Of a DNA stretch of 24,191 nt, positions 6,941 through 13,867 are shown one piece after another (positions within the stretch are counted from its first letter, which is position 1; every line of letters begins with the position of its first letter). Below the pieces are notes generated by a model, which saw only the letters and a list, made by a program, of their open reading frames with translations, did no database searches and was not told the origin of the DNA. The position numbers and the translations under genes are program-made. Source of the DNA: an uncultured Lachnospiraceae bacterium (GTDB lineage: Bacteria > Bacillota_A > Clostridia > Lachnospirales > Lachnospiraceae); NCBI GenBank assembly GCA_900553635.1, contig USDU01000008.1:1-24191 (forward strand), in the 5' to 3' direction.

Positions 6941-7804
6941 TCAATATTCAGGGGGAAGTTCGTCAATCTCGTCGCAGCGGAATACGGGGCCGTCTTTGCA
7001 TACGTATTTGGCGCCGATGTTGCAGCGACCGCATTTTCCGATACCGCATTTCATACGAAGCTCCAGGGTCGTGTACACCTGGGTCTTGTTGAAGCCCAGC
7101 TCCATCAGGCCCGCCAGTACGAATTTGATCATGATGGGCGGTCCGCAGACCAGTACGGTCTTATTGGTGTCGAAGCCGATTTCTTTCAGATAGGAAGGAA
7201 CGAAGCCCACATGGCCGTCCCAGCCCTCCTGCTCCCGGTCGATGGTCAGATATACATTGACGCCCGGCGTCTTCATCCAGACTTCCTGAATCTCCTTAAG
7301 CTGCACCAGATCGTCCGCGGAACGGGAACCGTAGAGAATATCTACCGTACCGTAATTGTCCCGGTTATCCAGCACATAATTGATGACAGAGCGAAGGGGC
7401 GCAAGACCGATTCCTCCGGCGATAAACAGAAGATTCTGCTTCTTCAGTGCCGTCTCCACCGGAAAGGCATTTCCGTAGGGACCGCGCACGGTAATCTCGT
7501 CTCCCACATTCATTCCATGCAGGTAATCTGTCAGGGAGCCGCAGCGCTTAATGCTGAACTCCTGATACTCTTTGTTGGTGGGGGAAGATGTGATAGAGAA
7601 CATCGCCTCTCCCACACCGGGAACCGATACCATGGCACACTGACCCGGCATATGCTCAAAAAGCTTCTTGCCGTCTCTTCCCACTACCCGGAAGGTTTTA
7701 ACGTCCGGAGTTTCCGTGCGGATATCCGTCACCACGCCAATCATAGGAATCAGCGCGTCTACTCTGATATCATTTGCATGTCCGCCGCAGGTACATTCAC
7801 TCAT
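6941..7804 (-). CDS. flxA: FAD/NAD(P)H-binding oxidoreductase of the Flx complex (sulfhydrogenase gamma-like)
   Basis: A 287-residue protein of the ferredoxin-NADP reductase fold with a C-terminal [2Fe-2S] site. Seen: flavin-binding MFSITSSP (68-75), the pyridine-nucleotide loop IAGGIGLAPLRS (128-139), LVCGPPIM (218-225), and cysteines C253, C258, C261 and C269 in the PyrK/HydG-like arrangement. In Flx complexes this is the entry point that oxidises NADH and passes electrons to the FlxB/FlxC ferredoxin proteins. I start at ATG 7804, with GGGAGGTG seven bases upstream. The in-frame GTG at 7813 would lie inside that ribosome site. The start overlaps the flxB stop by 8 bases. Anaerobic sulfite reductase B and sulfhydrogenase gamma look similar. 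The surrounding HdrABC genes favour FlxA. Confidence 0.85.
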   Translation of the reverse strand: MSECTCGGHANDIRVDALIPMIGVVTDIRTETPDVKTFRVVGRDGKKLFEHMPGQCAMVSVPGVGEAMFSITSSPTNKEYQEFSIKRCGSLTDYLHGMNVGDEITVRGPYGNAFPVETALKKQNLLFIAGGIGLAPLRSVINYVLDNRDNYGTVDILYGSRSADDLVQLKEIQEVWMKTPGVNVYLTIDREQEGWDGHVGFVPSYLKEIGFDTNKTVLVCGPPIMIKFVLAGLMELGFNKTQVYTTLELRMKCGIGKCGRCNIGAKYVCKDGPVFRCDEIDELPPEY

Positions 7805-8849
7805 TTCCCTCACCTCCCAGTTTCTTAATAACTTTTACAATATTTAAGGATGACGGGCACTTGCTGACGCAGCGGCCGCAGCCTACGCAGGAATACATGC
7901 CGTCATTGTTGGCCGGATAATAAACCAGCTTATGCATAAATCTCTGACGGAAGCGCTGAAGCTGACTGGTACGCATATTGCCATGAGCCATCATGGTAAA
8001 ATCGGAATACATGCAGGAATCCCAGCACCGGTAATGCTGAATTCCGGCCTTGCCTCCATCAAAATCACGGATGTCGTAGCACTGGCAGGTAGGGCATACG
8101 AAGGTGCAGGTTCCGCAGGCCAGACAGGGCTTATACAGATCCTCCCAGAGTGGGGAATCAAAAAGCTCCATGGTATTTTCCGGTTTGAACCGGGATAAAT
8201 CCAGGTGGGACAGAGGAAGCTTTTCAATGATGGCACGAATCGCCGCCTGCTGCTCCTCTACCTTTTTCTCACCCTCTGCCGCCGCTTCCGTAAAGGAGTC
8301 TGCCAGGGCTTCTTTTATCTGTACTGTAAGTGCTTCTCCTTTTTCTGTCAGGGATTTCCAGTATAATACATCTTCTACAAACCAGGTTTCCACATCTGCT
8401 CCCGGCTCTGCGGCATCCACATCAAAGTTTTTGCAGAAGCAGGTTTCGTCCGGCTCTCCACAGGCCAGGGATACAATGGTGCCATGCTCTCTTCTGGCCG
8501 CGTAATAGGTATCCACCGGATCCGTCAGGAATACCTGGTCCAGAACCTTCACAGCCCTCACATCGCAGGCGCGCATGCCGAATACCACAAAGGGCTGATT
8601 CTGAAGCTCTGCCGGGTCGATACTGACCTTTCCGCCCTCATAGCGGCTCTTATAGAGCACCTCGCTCTGGGGGAAGAAGCAGTCCTTACCGGACTTCACC
8701 GTCTTCAGCGTATCGGTATCCACCGCAGCCTCTTCAGTCCACAGTCCGTAATTGGTCTGTCCGGCTTTCTGTACCGGGAGAAATAAGTCTTCCTTTGCAC
8801 TGATGGCTCTGTAAAGCTCGTTCAGCTTACTCTTCGCTATCTGATACAT
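7797..8849 (-). CDS. Dicluster [4Fe-4S] protein of the Flx complex (sulfhydrogenase beta/AsrA-like)
   Basis: A 350-residue cytoplasmic electron-transfer protein resembling sulfhydrogenase beta subunit and anaerobic sulfite reductase subunit A. The N-terminal 240 residues contain family stretches such as FGMRACDVRAV (90-100) and a Cys group at C130, C137 and C139. The C-terminal part has two [4Fe-4S] motifs, C242/C245/C248/C252 and C321/C324/C327/C331. This corresponds to FlxB in the FlxABCD-HdrABC arrangement, linking the NADH-oxidising FlxA to the rest of the complex. The assignment of B versus C is my reading of similarity and order. ATG 8849 follows the preceding stop by 2 bases with GGGGGA upstream. 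The 3' end overlaps flxA by 8 bases. Confidence 0.8.
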   Translation of the reverse strand: MYQIAKSKLNELYRAISAKEDLFLPVQKAGQTNYGLWTEEAAVDTDTLKTVKSGKDCFFPQSEVLYKSRYEGGKVSIDPAELQNQPFVVFGMRACDVRAVKVLDQVFLTDPVDTYYAARREHGTIVSLACGEPDETCFCKNFDVDAAEPGADVETWFVEDVLYWKSLTEKGEALTVQIKEALADSFTEAAAEGEKKVEEQQAAIRAIIEKLPLSHLDLSRFKPENTMELFDSPLWEDLYKPCLACGTCTFVCPTCQCYDIRDFDGGKAGIQHYRCWDSCMYSDFTMMAHGNMRTSQLQRFRQRFMHKLVYYPANNDGMYSCVGCGRCVSKCPSSLNIVKVIKKLGGEGNE

Positions 8850-8851
8850 GC

Positions 8852-9826
8852 TTAATGTCCCCCTCTCGTCTGTACAATGCCAGGCTCCACGTCATCAAAG
8901 GTGAAGTCCGTCAGCGGGCCTCTGGAATCCGTATCGGCTCCCGCCTGATACTCGCCGTAGAAGGTGTCAATGTCCTTGATAAACTTGCGGTTTAAAAGGT
9001 GAAGCGGAATGCCCTGGGGACAGACTCTGCTGCACTCGCCGCAATCGGTACACCGTCCTGCCACATGGAAGGCACGGATAATATGGAACATCTGCTCCTC
9101 AAAGGTATCGGCATTCGCCTTCTGATTGCTGTCATACTGGCTGCTGTCGAAGACACATTTGCGGCAGCTGCAGGCCGGACACACATTGCGGCAGGCGTTG
9201 CAGCGGATACATTTGGAAAGCTGCTCCTGCCAGAAATGAAAACGCTCCTCCGGACTCATGGCCTCCAACTTCTCCACTTCCTCAAAGCGGTTGCCCACCG
9301 GACCTGCCTCCTCGTCCTCTGCCGCGCCAATCAGCTCGTCGTATACCATGTGCTTCTTACCCTTACATACCTTGCAGCGCTCCAGAAGGGCGTCAGCAAA
9401 GGGCAACTCCTTCTCGCCATAGATGGTCTCAAATTTCAGGGTATCACCCTCGACCGCTACGCGCTCAATACCCTTAATACCAGCCTCCCGGATTTTCTCC
9501 GGCTTTAAGGTACCCTTGCAGCCCACGCCGATGATGTAAGCCTTTTCCCGGTCTACCCGGTGCTCCTTGATCAGCTGATTGAAGCTGTAGGTGTCGCAGG
9601 GCTTTAAGAATACCAGCGTCCTGCCCTCCAGCTTGGAGGCCTCTATCATATATTTGCTTAAGTTTGCGCCGCAGAACGCGTCGTATACAAAATTCTGTAA
9701 GTCTTCTTCCTTATAGAAATAAGCCGGCTCCGGATCGTATCCCATATCGCCCTTTCTCCAGCCCAGAACCTGCGCTACGGTTCCGTCTGCCAGAAGCTCT
9801 TTCGCTCTCTCGATTAACCCTTGCAT
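8852..9826 (-). CDS. Second multi-cluster iron-sulfur protein of the Flx complex (FlxC-like)
   Basis: A 324-residue protein with motifs for several Fe-S clusters: C206/C209/C212/C216 followed by further cysteines C219, C221 and C224, and C259/C262/C265/C269. Isolated C77 and C103 and the pair C151/C154 lie in the N-terminal part, which resembles the N-terminal region of F420-hydrogenase/formate dehydrogenase beta-type proteins. No flavin or nucleotide motif was recognised. The number of cysteines and the place between FlxD and FlxB point to an electron-relay subunit. ATG 9826 has GGAGGATC upstream, and its first 13 bases overlap the flxD end, so the two are probably translationally coupled. 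The label FlxC is inferred from order. Exact cluster content is not determinable here. Confidence 0.75.
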   Translation of the reverse strand: MQGLIERAKELLADGTVAQVLGWRKGDMGYDPEPAYFYKEEDLQNFVYDAFCGANLSKYMIEASKLEGRTLVFLKPCDTYSFNQLIKEHRVDREKAYIIGVGCKGTLKPEKIREAGIKGIERVAVEGDTLKFETIYGEKELPFADALLERCKVCKGKKHMVYDELIGAAEDEEAGPVGNRFEEVEKLEAMSPEERFHFWQEQLSKCIRCNACRNVCPACSCRKCVFDSSQYDSNQKANADTFEEQMFHIIRAFHVAGRCTDCGECSRVCPQGIPLHLLNRKFIKDIDTFYGEYQAGADTDSRGPLTDFTFDDVEPGIVQTRGGH

Positions 9827-10254
9827 CGCAGATCCTCCAATCTTACATTTTCTCCCAGTTCATGAATTTTCGCTACAAATTCATTCATGGTGGTGGAGAA
9901 CTTCACGCCCTCAGCCGCAGACACCCACTCTACGCGGGTACGTCCATTTTCCACGCCCAGGTAATCCAGCATGGAGAAAAGCAGCGTCATACGTCTTCTT
10001 GCGTAATAGTTTCCTGTGGTGTAATGACAGTCTCCCGGGTGGCAGCCGCAGAGAATCACGCCGTCCGCTCCCCTCTGGAAGGCTCTCAGGATAAACATGG
10101 GGTTCACACGGCAGGAGCAGGGCACGCGGATAATCTTTACATCCGCCGGGTAAGCAAGTCGGCTGCTTCCCGCCAGGTCTGCGCCTGCGTAGGAGCACCA
10201 GTTGCAGCAGAACGCTACAATCTTCGGTCTAAATTCTGTATTTTCTACCTGCAT
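9814..10254 (-). CDS. flxD: MvhD-like [2Fe-2S] adaptor to HdrA (FlxD)
   Basis: A 146-residue MvhD-family protein, the small [2Fe-2S] subunit that hands electrons to HdrA. Seen: FCCNWCSYAGAD (C16, C17, C20), VPCSCRV (C46, C48) and LCGCHPGDCHY (C69, C71, C76), the defining cysteine set of the family. Length equals stand-alone MvhD. I start at ATG 10254 because GGAGGT lies just upstream, inside the end of hdrA, giving a 10-base overlap with the hdrA stop. Longer in-frame starts would extend deep into hdrA without family similarity. Lack of adjacent hydrogenase or formate dehydrogenase genes means the donor is most likely the Flx proteins encoded next to it. Confidence 0.9.
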   Translation of the reverse strand: MQVENTEFRPKIVAFCCNWCSYAGADLAGSSRLAYPADVKIIRVPCSCRVNPMFILRAFQRGADGVILCGCHPGDCHYTTGNYYARRRMTLLFSMLDYLGVENGRTRVEWVSAAEGVKFSTTMNEFVAKIHELGENVRLEDLRCKG

Positions 10255-12230
10255 ATCGCATCTACCTCCGCAAGAATTTGTCTGTTTGAGAAGCCCTGCA
10301 GATCCATAGCTCCGGACGGGCAGGCAACGGTACATGCTCCGCAGCCCTGACAGAGGGCACTGTTCACAACGGCTACCCGTCTCGTCTCACGGATACCGTG
10401 ATCATTTACCAGCTGATCCTCGTAGGAAATCGCTCCGTAAGGACATACCTTTTCACAGGTGGAGCAGCCATTACAGAAGATCGGATCTGCCTTGGCCGTA
10501 CAGGGGTTGGTAACCAGATGATCCTTCGCCAGAAGTCCTATCACCTTTACAGCAGCGGCTCCGGCCTGGGCTACGGTCTCCGGAATATCCTTGGGTCCCT
10601 GGCAGACGCCGGACAGGAAAATTCCCGCTGTGGGGGACTCCACCGGACGCAGCTTGGCATGGGACTCGGTCAGGAAATTGTTGGTATCAATGCTGGCTGT
10701 CAGCATGGTGGCAATCTTTCTTACATCCGGATTCGGCTCAATGGCAGTAGCCAGGACAACCATATCTGTTTCCATACGAATCTGTCTGTTGTCCAGCAGG
10801 TCAGAGGCCTGTACCAGCAGCTTATCGCCCTGGGGCGCTACCTTTCCTACCTGACCCTTGATGTAATGGACTCCATACTCCTCCACTGCCCGACGATAGA
10901 ACTCGTCGAAGTTCTTGCCCGGAGTACGCACGTCGATGTAGAATACGGTCACATCTACATCCGGATATTTGTCACGAATCAGCATGGCGTGCTTCGCTGT
11001 ATACATACAGCAAATCTTGGAGCAATAGCTCTTTCCCCTCTTGTCCGCGCAGCGGGACCCCACGCACTGGACAAATACGATGGACTTGGGAGCCTTGTGG
11101 TCGGACATACGCTCCAGGTGGCCCTTGGTGGGTCCTGCCGCGTTCATGATACGCTCCAGCTCCAGGGACGTGATGACATCCGGGCTCTGGTTATACGCAT
11201 ATTCATCATACTGATCCAGCTTGATGGTATCAAAGCCGGTCGCTACGACGATAGCGCCGTAATCCACGGTAATGATCTCGTCCTTCTGCTCGTAATCAAT
11301 CGCACCTGCCTGACATACCTTGGCGCAGACGCCGCATTTTCCGGTCTTGAATTTCATACAGTTTTCACGGTCAATCACCGGAACATTGGGAATCGCCTGG
11401 GCGAAGGGCGTATAGATCGCGCTTCGTGTATTCAGTCCCCGATTGAATTCATTGGGAGCCTTCTTGGAAGGACACTTCTCCTGGCAGACGCCGCAGCCGG
11501 TACACTTGCTCATATCCACGCTTCTGGCTTTTTTCCGGATATCCACATGGAAATCGCCTACGAAGCCGCTGACCTTCTCTACCTCGCTATATGTATAAAT
11601 CGTAATCTTCTCATGGGCCGCAGCCTCCACCATTTTCGGTGTCAGGATACAGGCGGAGCAGTCCAGAGTCGGGAAGGTCTTGTCAAGCTGTGACATACGG
11701 CCTCCGATACTGGGAGTCTTCTCTACGATATCTACCTCGTAGCCTGCCTCCGCAATATCCAGTGCGGTCTGGATACCCGCGATACCGCCGCCAATCACTA
11801 GGGCGCGCTTTACGACCTGGCTGGTGCCCGGCGTCAGAGGCGCGTTCAGCATAACCTTAGCGATGGCTGCCCGGGCCAGGATAATGGCCTTCTCGGTCGC
11901 TTCCTCCATATCTTTATGAATCCAGGAGCAATGCTCGCGGATATTGGCAATCTCTACCATGTAGGGATTGATACCGGCCCGCTTTGCCGCCTGGCGAAAT
12001 GTATTCTCATGCATTCTGGGGGAACAGGAACAGACAACGATACCTGTCAGGTGTTTCTGCTCGATGGCCTCCCGGATTTTCAGCTGTCCTGCTTCAGAAC
12101 ACATATACTGGTAATCTTCCGCGTGAACGACGCCCGGCTCCTTCGCCGCTGCCGCTACCACCCGTCCGATATCTACCGTCGCTGCTATGTTCGTACCGCA
12201 ATGACAGACAAATACTCCTATTCTCTGCAC
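10245..12230 (-). CDS. hdrA: Heterodisulfide reductase-type subunit A, the probable flavin-bifurcating subunit
   Basis: A 661-residue HdrA of usual methanogen-type length. In order: an N-terminal domain with GVFVCHCGTNI (5-15) and further Cys at C44, C67/C69 and C101; the FAD-binding loop VIGGGIAGIQTA (145-156); C191/C194 in the TLDCSACILTPKM stretch; a [4Fe-4S] motif C243/C246/C249/C253; Cys at 291, 299, 302 and 306; and two C-terminal ferredoxin motifs at 586-596 and 627-637. In characterised Hdr complexes the HdrA flavin splits electron pairs between ferredoxin and the HdrB side. The start is GTG at 12230, supported by AGGAGGTG nine bases before it. No obvious cysteine loss was seen. It sits between hdrC (17-base gap) and flxD (10-base overlap). 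Confidence 0.93.
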   Translation of the reverse strand: MQRIGVFVCHCGTNIAATVDIGRVVAAAAKEPGVVHAEDYQYMCSEAGQLKIREAIEQKHLTGIVVCSCSPRMHENTFRQAAKRAGINPYMVEIANIREHCSWIHKDMEEATEKAIILARAAIAKVMLNAPLTPGTSQVVKRALVIGGGIAGIQTALDIAEAGYEVDIVEKTPSIGGRMSQLDKTFPTLDCSACILTPKMVEAAAHEKITIYTYSEVEKVSGFVGDFHVDIRKKARSVDMSKCTGCGVCQEKCPSKKAPNEFNRGLNTRSAIYTPFAQAIPNVPVIDRENCMKFKTGKCGVCAKVCQAGAIDYEQKDEIITVDYGAIVVATGFDTIKLDQYDEYAYNQSPDVITSLELERIMNAAGPTKGHLERMSDHKAPKSIVFVQCVGSRCADKRGKSYCSKICCMYTAKHAMLIRDKYPDVDVTVFYIDVRTPGKNFDEFYRRAVEEYGVHYIKGQVGKVAPQGDKLLVQASDLLDNRQIRMETDMVVLATAIEPNPDVRKIATMLTASIDTNNFLTESHAKLRPVESPTAGIFLSGVCQGPKDIPETVAQAGAAAVKVIGLLAKDHLVTNPCTAKADPIFCNGCSTCEKVCPYGAISYEDQLVNDHGIRETRRVAVVNSALCQGCGACTVACPSGAMDLQGFSNRQILAEVDAICR

Positions 12231-12247
12231 GTTTTTTCACCTCCTGA

Positions 12248-12640
12248 TTATTTGCTGTATTTGCGGAACGCGCTGGCCAGCAGCTGCTGGGGCAGTTCCT
12301 CGTCCAGTAATTCGGGTATCTCGTTGGGGCTTAAGTAATTGCCGCCCCGCTGTCTTACTACCATCTGCCGTACCGCCTCAATGAGCTTCGCAGGCTTTAC
12401 ATCTCTGGGACAACGCTCTACGCAGGCAAAGCAGGAAAGACATTTCCAGATGGTGGTGGAATTTAAAAGGGGCTCTATGTCGCCATTCTCCACATAAGAA
12501 ACAAACTGATGGGGACGGATATCCATCTCCTCATAAGCGGGACAGGTCGCGGAGCATTTTCCGCATTTCATACATTTCCGGGTGTTGACGCCGCTCATCT
12601 CCCGAAGTCTATCGGCCTTCGCCATATCAGCCTTCTGCAT
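12248..12640 (-). CDS. hdrC: Heterodisulfide reductase-type subunit C
   Basis: A 130-residue ferredoxin-like subunit with two [4Fe-4S] motifs, C23/C26/C29/C33 and C67/C70/C73/C77, each ending in Cys-Pro. It would relay electrons from HdrA to the catalytic CCG subunit HdrB. No membrane segment is present, so this is the soluble type rather than HdrE-linked. The ATG at 12640 overlaps the end of hdrB by 14 bases, with GGAAGGAGGAG inside hdrB as ribosome site. Length and spacing of motifs fit HdrC of Hdr-Flx and Hdr-Mvh complexes. Confidence 0.92.
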   Translation of the reverse strand: MQKADMAKADRLREMSGVNTRKCMKCGKCSATCPAYEEMDIRPHQFVSYVENGDIEPLLNSTTIWKCLSCFACVERCPRDVKPAKLIEAVRQMVVRQRGGNYLSPNEIPELLDEELPQQLLASAFRKYSK

Positions 12641-13451
12641 CCTCTGCTCCTCCTTCCGTATTTTTCTCAGGAATCAGACCAAGAGCCTCTGCCAGAAGCT
12701 CTGTCAGATATGTAACCGGAAGCTTTTTCGCGCTTCCGCTGGTTCTCAGGTTATAGAGGCACAGAGGACAGGCGGTAATCAGCTCTTCCGCTCCGTGATC
12801 TGCCGCGGATTCCATGACCCGGTCTACCATCGTACCGGCCAGGGGCTTATCCTTCAGGGATACATAACCGCCGCAGCACTCGTTCCGGTAGGGATATACC
12901 ACCGTCTCAGCGCCCAGGGCCCGGATAAAATCTTCGATAATAGTCGGATTCTCCGGATCATCAAAGGCCATGATATCACTGGGGCGAAGCAGCATACAGC
13001 CGTAATACGCACCGATTTTCCGACCGGTCAGCGGATGGGTAACCTTCTCACGAATGGTATCGAAACCGACGCGATCGCGCAGAACCTCCAGATAGTGAAG
13101 AACTTTTGTCTCTCCTTCATAGGGTTTTTCAAGCTTCAGATAATTGTTGGCACGGGTGCGGATGTCCTCCACATTCTGCATGTCATCGTTGACGCGCTTG
13201 ATCACATGATGACAGGCGGAGCAGAGGGTTACCAGATCCTGTCCCTTTTCCTTCGCGTCATTCAGGGCGCGGACTGCGGACAGCTTCGTGGCAATCTCAT
13301 CGGACGCCAGCGGATAGACGGCTCCGCAGCACTGCCAGGCTTCGATTTCCTCCAGGGTAAATCCCAGGGCTTCTGCCGACATTCTGGCGTATCGGTCCAG
13401 GTCCTGCGCTTTGTTCTTTAACGTGCAGCCCGGATAGTAGCTGTACACCAT
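12627..13451 (-). CDS. hdrB: Heterodisulfide reductase-type subunit B (two CCG domains)
   Basis: A 274-residue protein with both CCG (DUF224) domains intact: C9, C41/C42, C77 and C80, then C152, C192/C193, C228 and C231. In methanogen HdrB these bind two unusual noncubane [4Fe-4S] clusters that reduce a disulfide. Here the natural acceptor is unknown, and the operon offers FrdB/FrdA rather than a disulfide protein. ATG 13451 is preceded by AAGGAGG at ideal spacing. An upstream in-frame ATG at 13514 would start about where transcription begins and is unlikely. It is the first gene of the Rex-controlled operon. The last 14 residues are Gly/Glu/Asp rich and probably disordered. Confidence 0.92.
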   Translation of the reverse strand: MVYSYYPGCTLKNKAQDLDRYARMSAEALGFTLEEIEAWQCCGAVYPLASDEIATKLSAVRALNDAKEKGQDLVTLCSACHHVIKRVNDDMQNVEDIRTRANNYLKLEKPYEGETKVLHYLEVLRDRVGFDTIREKVTHPLTGRKIGAYYGCMLLRPSDIMAFDDPENPTIIEDFIRALGAETVVYPYRNECCGGYVSLKDKPLAGTMVDRVMESAADHGAEELITACPLCLYNLRTSGSAKKLPVTYLTELLAEALGLIPEKNTEGGAEDAEG

Positions 13452-13522
13452 TTGACTACCTCCTTTTTGTTTCTTATTTGTTGCAAAGTTGTCTGTTTGA
13501 CATTTTTCTATCAATCTACATT

Positions 13523-13551
13523 ATTATACTACGTTGTTAAAGGTTTAACAA
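13523..13551 (-). promoter_or_regulatory. Sigma-A promoter of the hdr-flx-frd operon
   Basis: On the minus strand: -35 TTGTTA (13551-13546), exactly 17 bases, then a consensus -10 TATAAT (13528-13523). Transcription would start near 13516, giving a leader of about 65 bases before hdrB. The -35 and most of the spacer are inside the Rex operator. Upstream DNA has phased T-tracts (see findings). Confidence 0.85.
13534..13551. promoter_or_regulatory. Perfect Rex operator
   Basis: TTGTTAAAGGTTTAACAA: a perfect inverted repeat TTGTTAA-N4-TTAACAA, identical to the clostridial form of the consensus for the NADH/NAD+-sensing repressor Rex. It overlaps the -35 box and spacer of the operon promoter, so binding would block RNA polymerase. 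Rex leaves DNA when NADH is high. Induction of an NADH-oxidising pathway under reducing conditions is therefore expected. No rex gene is in the window. Confidence 0.87.
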
Positions 13552-13638
13552 CCCCTAAATGATATTTTTTTGTTAGTTTTTTGGAGTTTTTTGGATGATA
13601 TGTTATATTTTTGTGTCAAGTCAACATGAGTTTTTGTT

Positions 13639-13663
13639 AATTCCGACTTATATAGTCGGAATT
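13639..13663. promoter_or_regulatory. Palindrome with 10-bp arms, possible operator
   Basis: Arms AATTCCGACT (13639-13648) and AGTCGGAATT (13654-13663) are perfect complements around a TATAT spacer. It lies about 88 bases upstream of the operon -35 box, a position compatible with an activator or with a weak RNA hairpin. There is no T-run, so a terminator role is unlikely. The binding protein is unknown. Confidence 0.5.
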
Positions 13664-13708
13664 CCGCTTTGTTAATTGTGTGTCAATGAAGTGATTTTAC
13701 GTTATGTA

Positions 13709-13762
13709 CCGTGGGGGAGACGGATAGCCGGGTGGGAACACGCCTATCCGTCTCCCCCACGG
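13709..13762. repeat. Perfect 19-bp inverted repeat (hairpin) without a T-run
   Basis: Arms 13709-13727 and 13744-13762 match at all 19 positions, with a 16-base loop rich in G. Neither side has a run of T or A, so it is not a standard terminator. It lies just beyond the malate dehydrogenase terminator. It shares the 11-mer GGATAGCCGGG (13722-13732) with the next hairpin (13818-13828), which suggests a related repeat family or a possible alternative pairing. Confidence 0.75.
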
Positions 13763-13780
13763 GGATATACTTCTGCGCGC

Positions 13781-13838
13781 AAAAAGCAGCCCCGGCTATC
13801 CAAGGCGCTTTGCTGTTGGATAGCCGGGGCTGCTTTTT
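13781..13838 (-). terminator. Intrinsic terminator of the malate dehydrogenase gene (23-bp perfect stem)
   Basis: Arms 13781-13803 and 13816-13838 pair perfectly around a 12-base loop. The outer five pairs are A/T, so the minus-strand transcript ends its stem in TTTTT. It begins 29 bases after the malate dehydrogenase stop codon. The symmetric A/T flanks would also allow termination in the opposite direction. Confidence 0.88.
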
Positions 13839-13867
13839 GAATTTACGTTTCTATCAGAATTATATAA

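Larger units (their letters stand above)
13452..13867. other. 416-base intergenic region between hdrB and the malate dehydrogenase gene
   Basis: No coding sequence seen. From left to right it holds the hdrB leader, promoter and Rex site (13523-13551), phased T-tracts with a tandem 10-base repeat (13575-13594), a 10-bp-arm palindrome (13639-13663), two isolated TTGTTAA half-sites (13634-13640, 13669-13675), a 19-bp perfect hairpin (13709-13762) and a 23-bp perfect hairpin terminator (13781-13838). Confidence 0.8.

Noticed and set aside
7797..8849. Call of the Flx iron-sulfur proteins as an anaerobic sulfite reductase (AsrA/AsrB)
   Set aside because: FlxA and FlxB resemble AsrB and AsrA, but no siroheme AsrC is present, and MvhD and HdrABC genes are immediately adjacent.
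10398..11693. A 431-codon open frame on the plus strand
   Set aside because: It is antisense to hdrA, which is intact with all cysteine motifs. No plausible start context or domain was seen.
13452..13514. N-terminal extension of HdrB from an upstream ATG at 13514
   Set aside because: It begins at or before the predicted transcription start and adds residues not typical of HdrB. ATG 13451 has a far better ribosome site.
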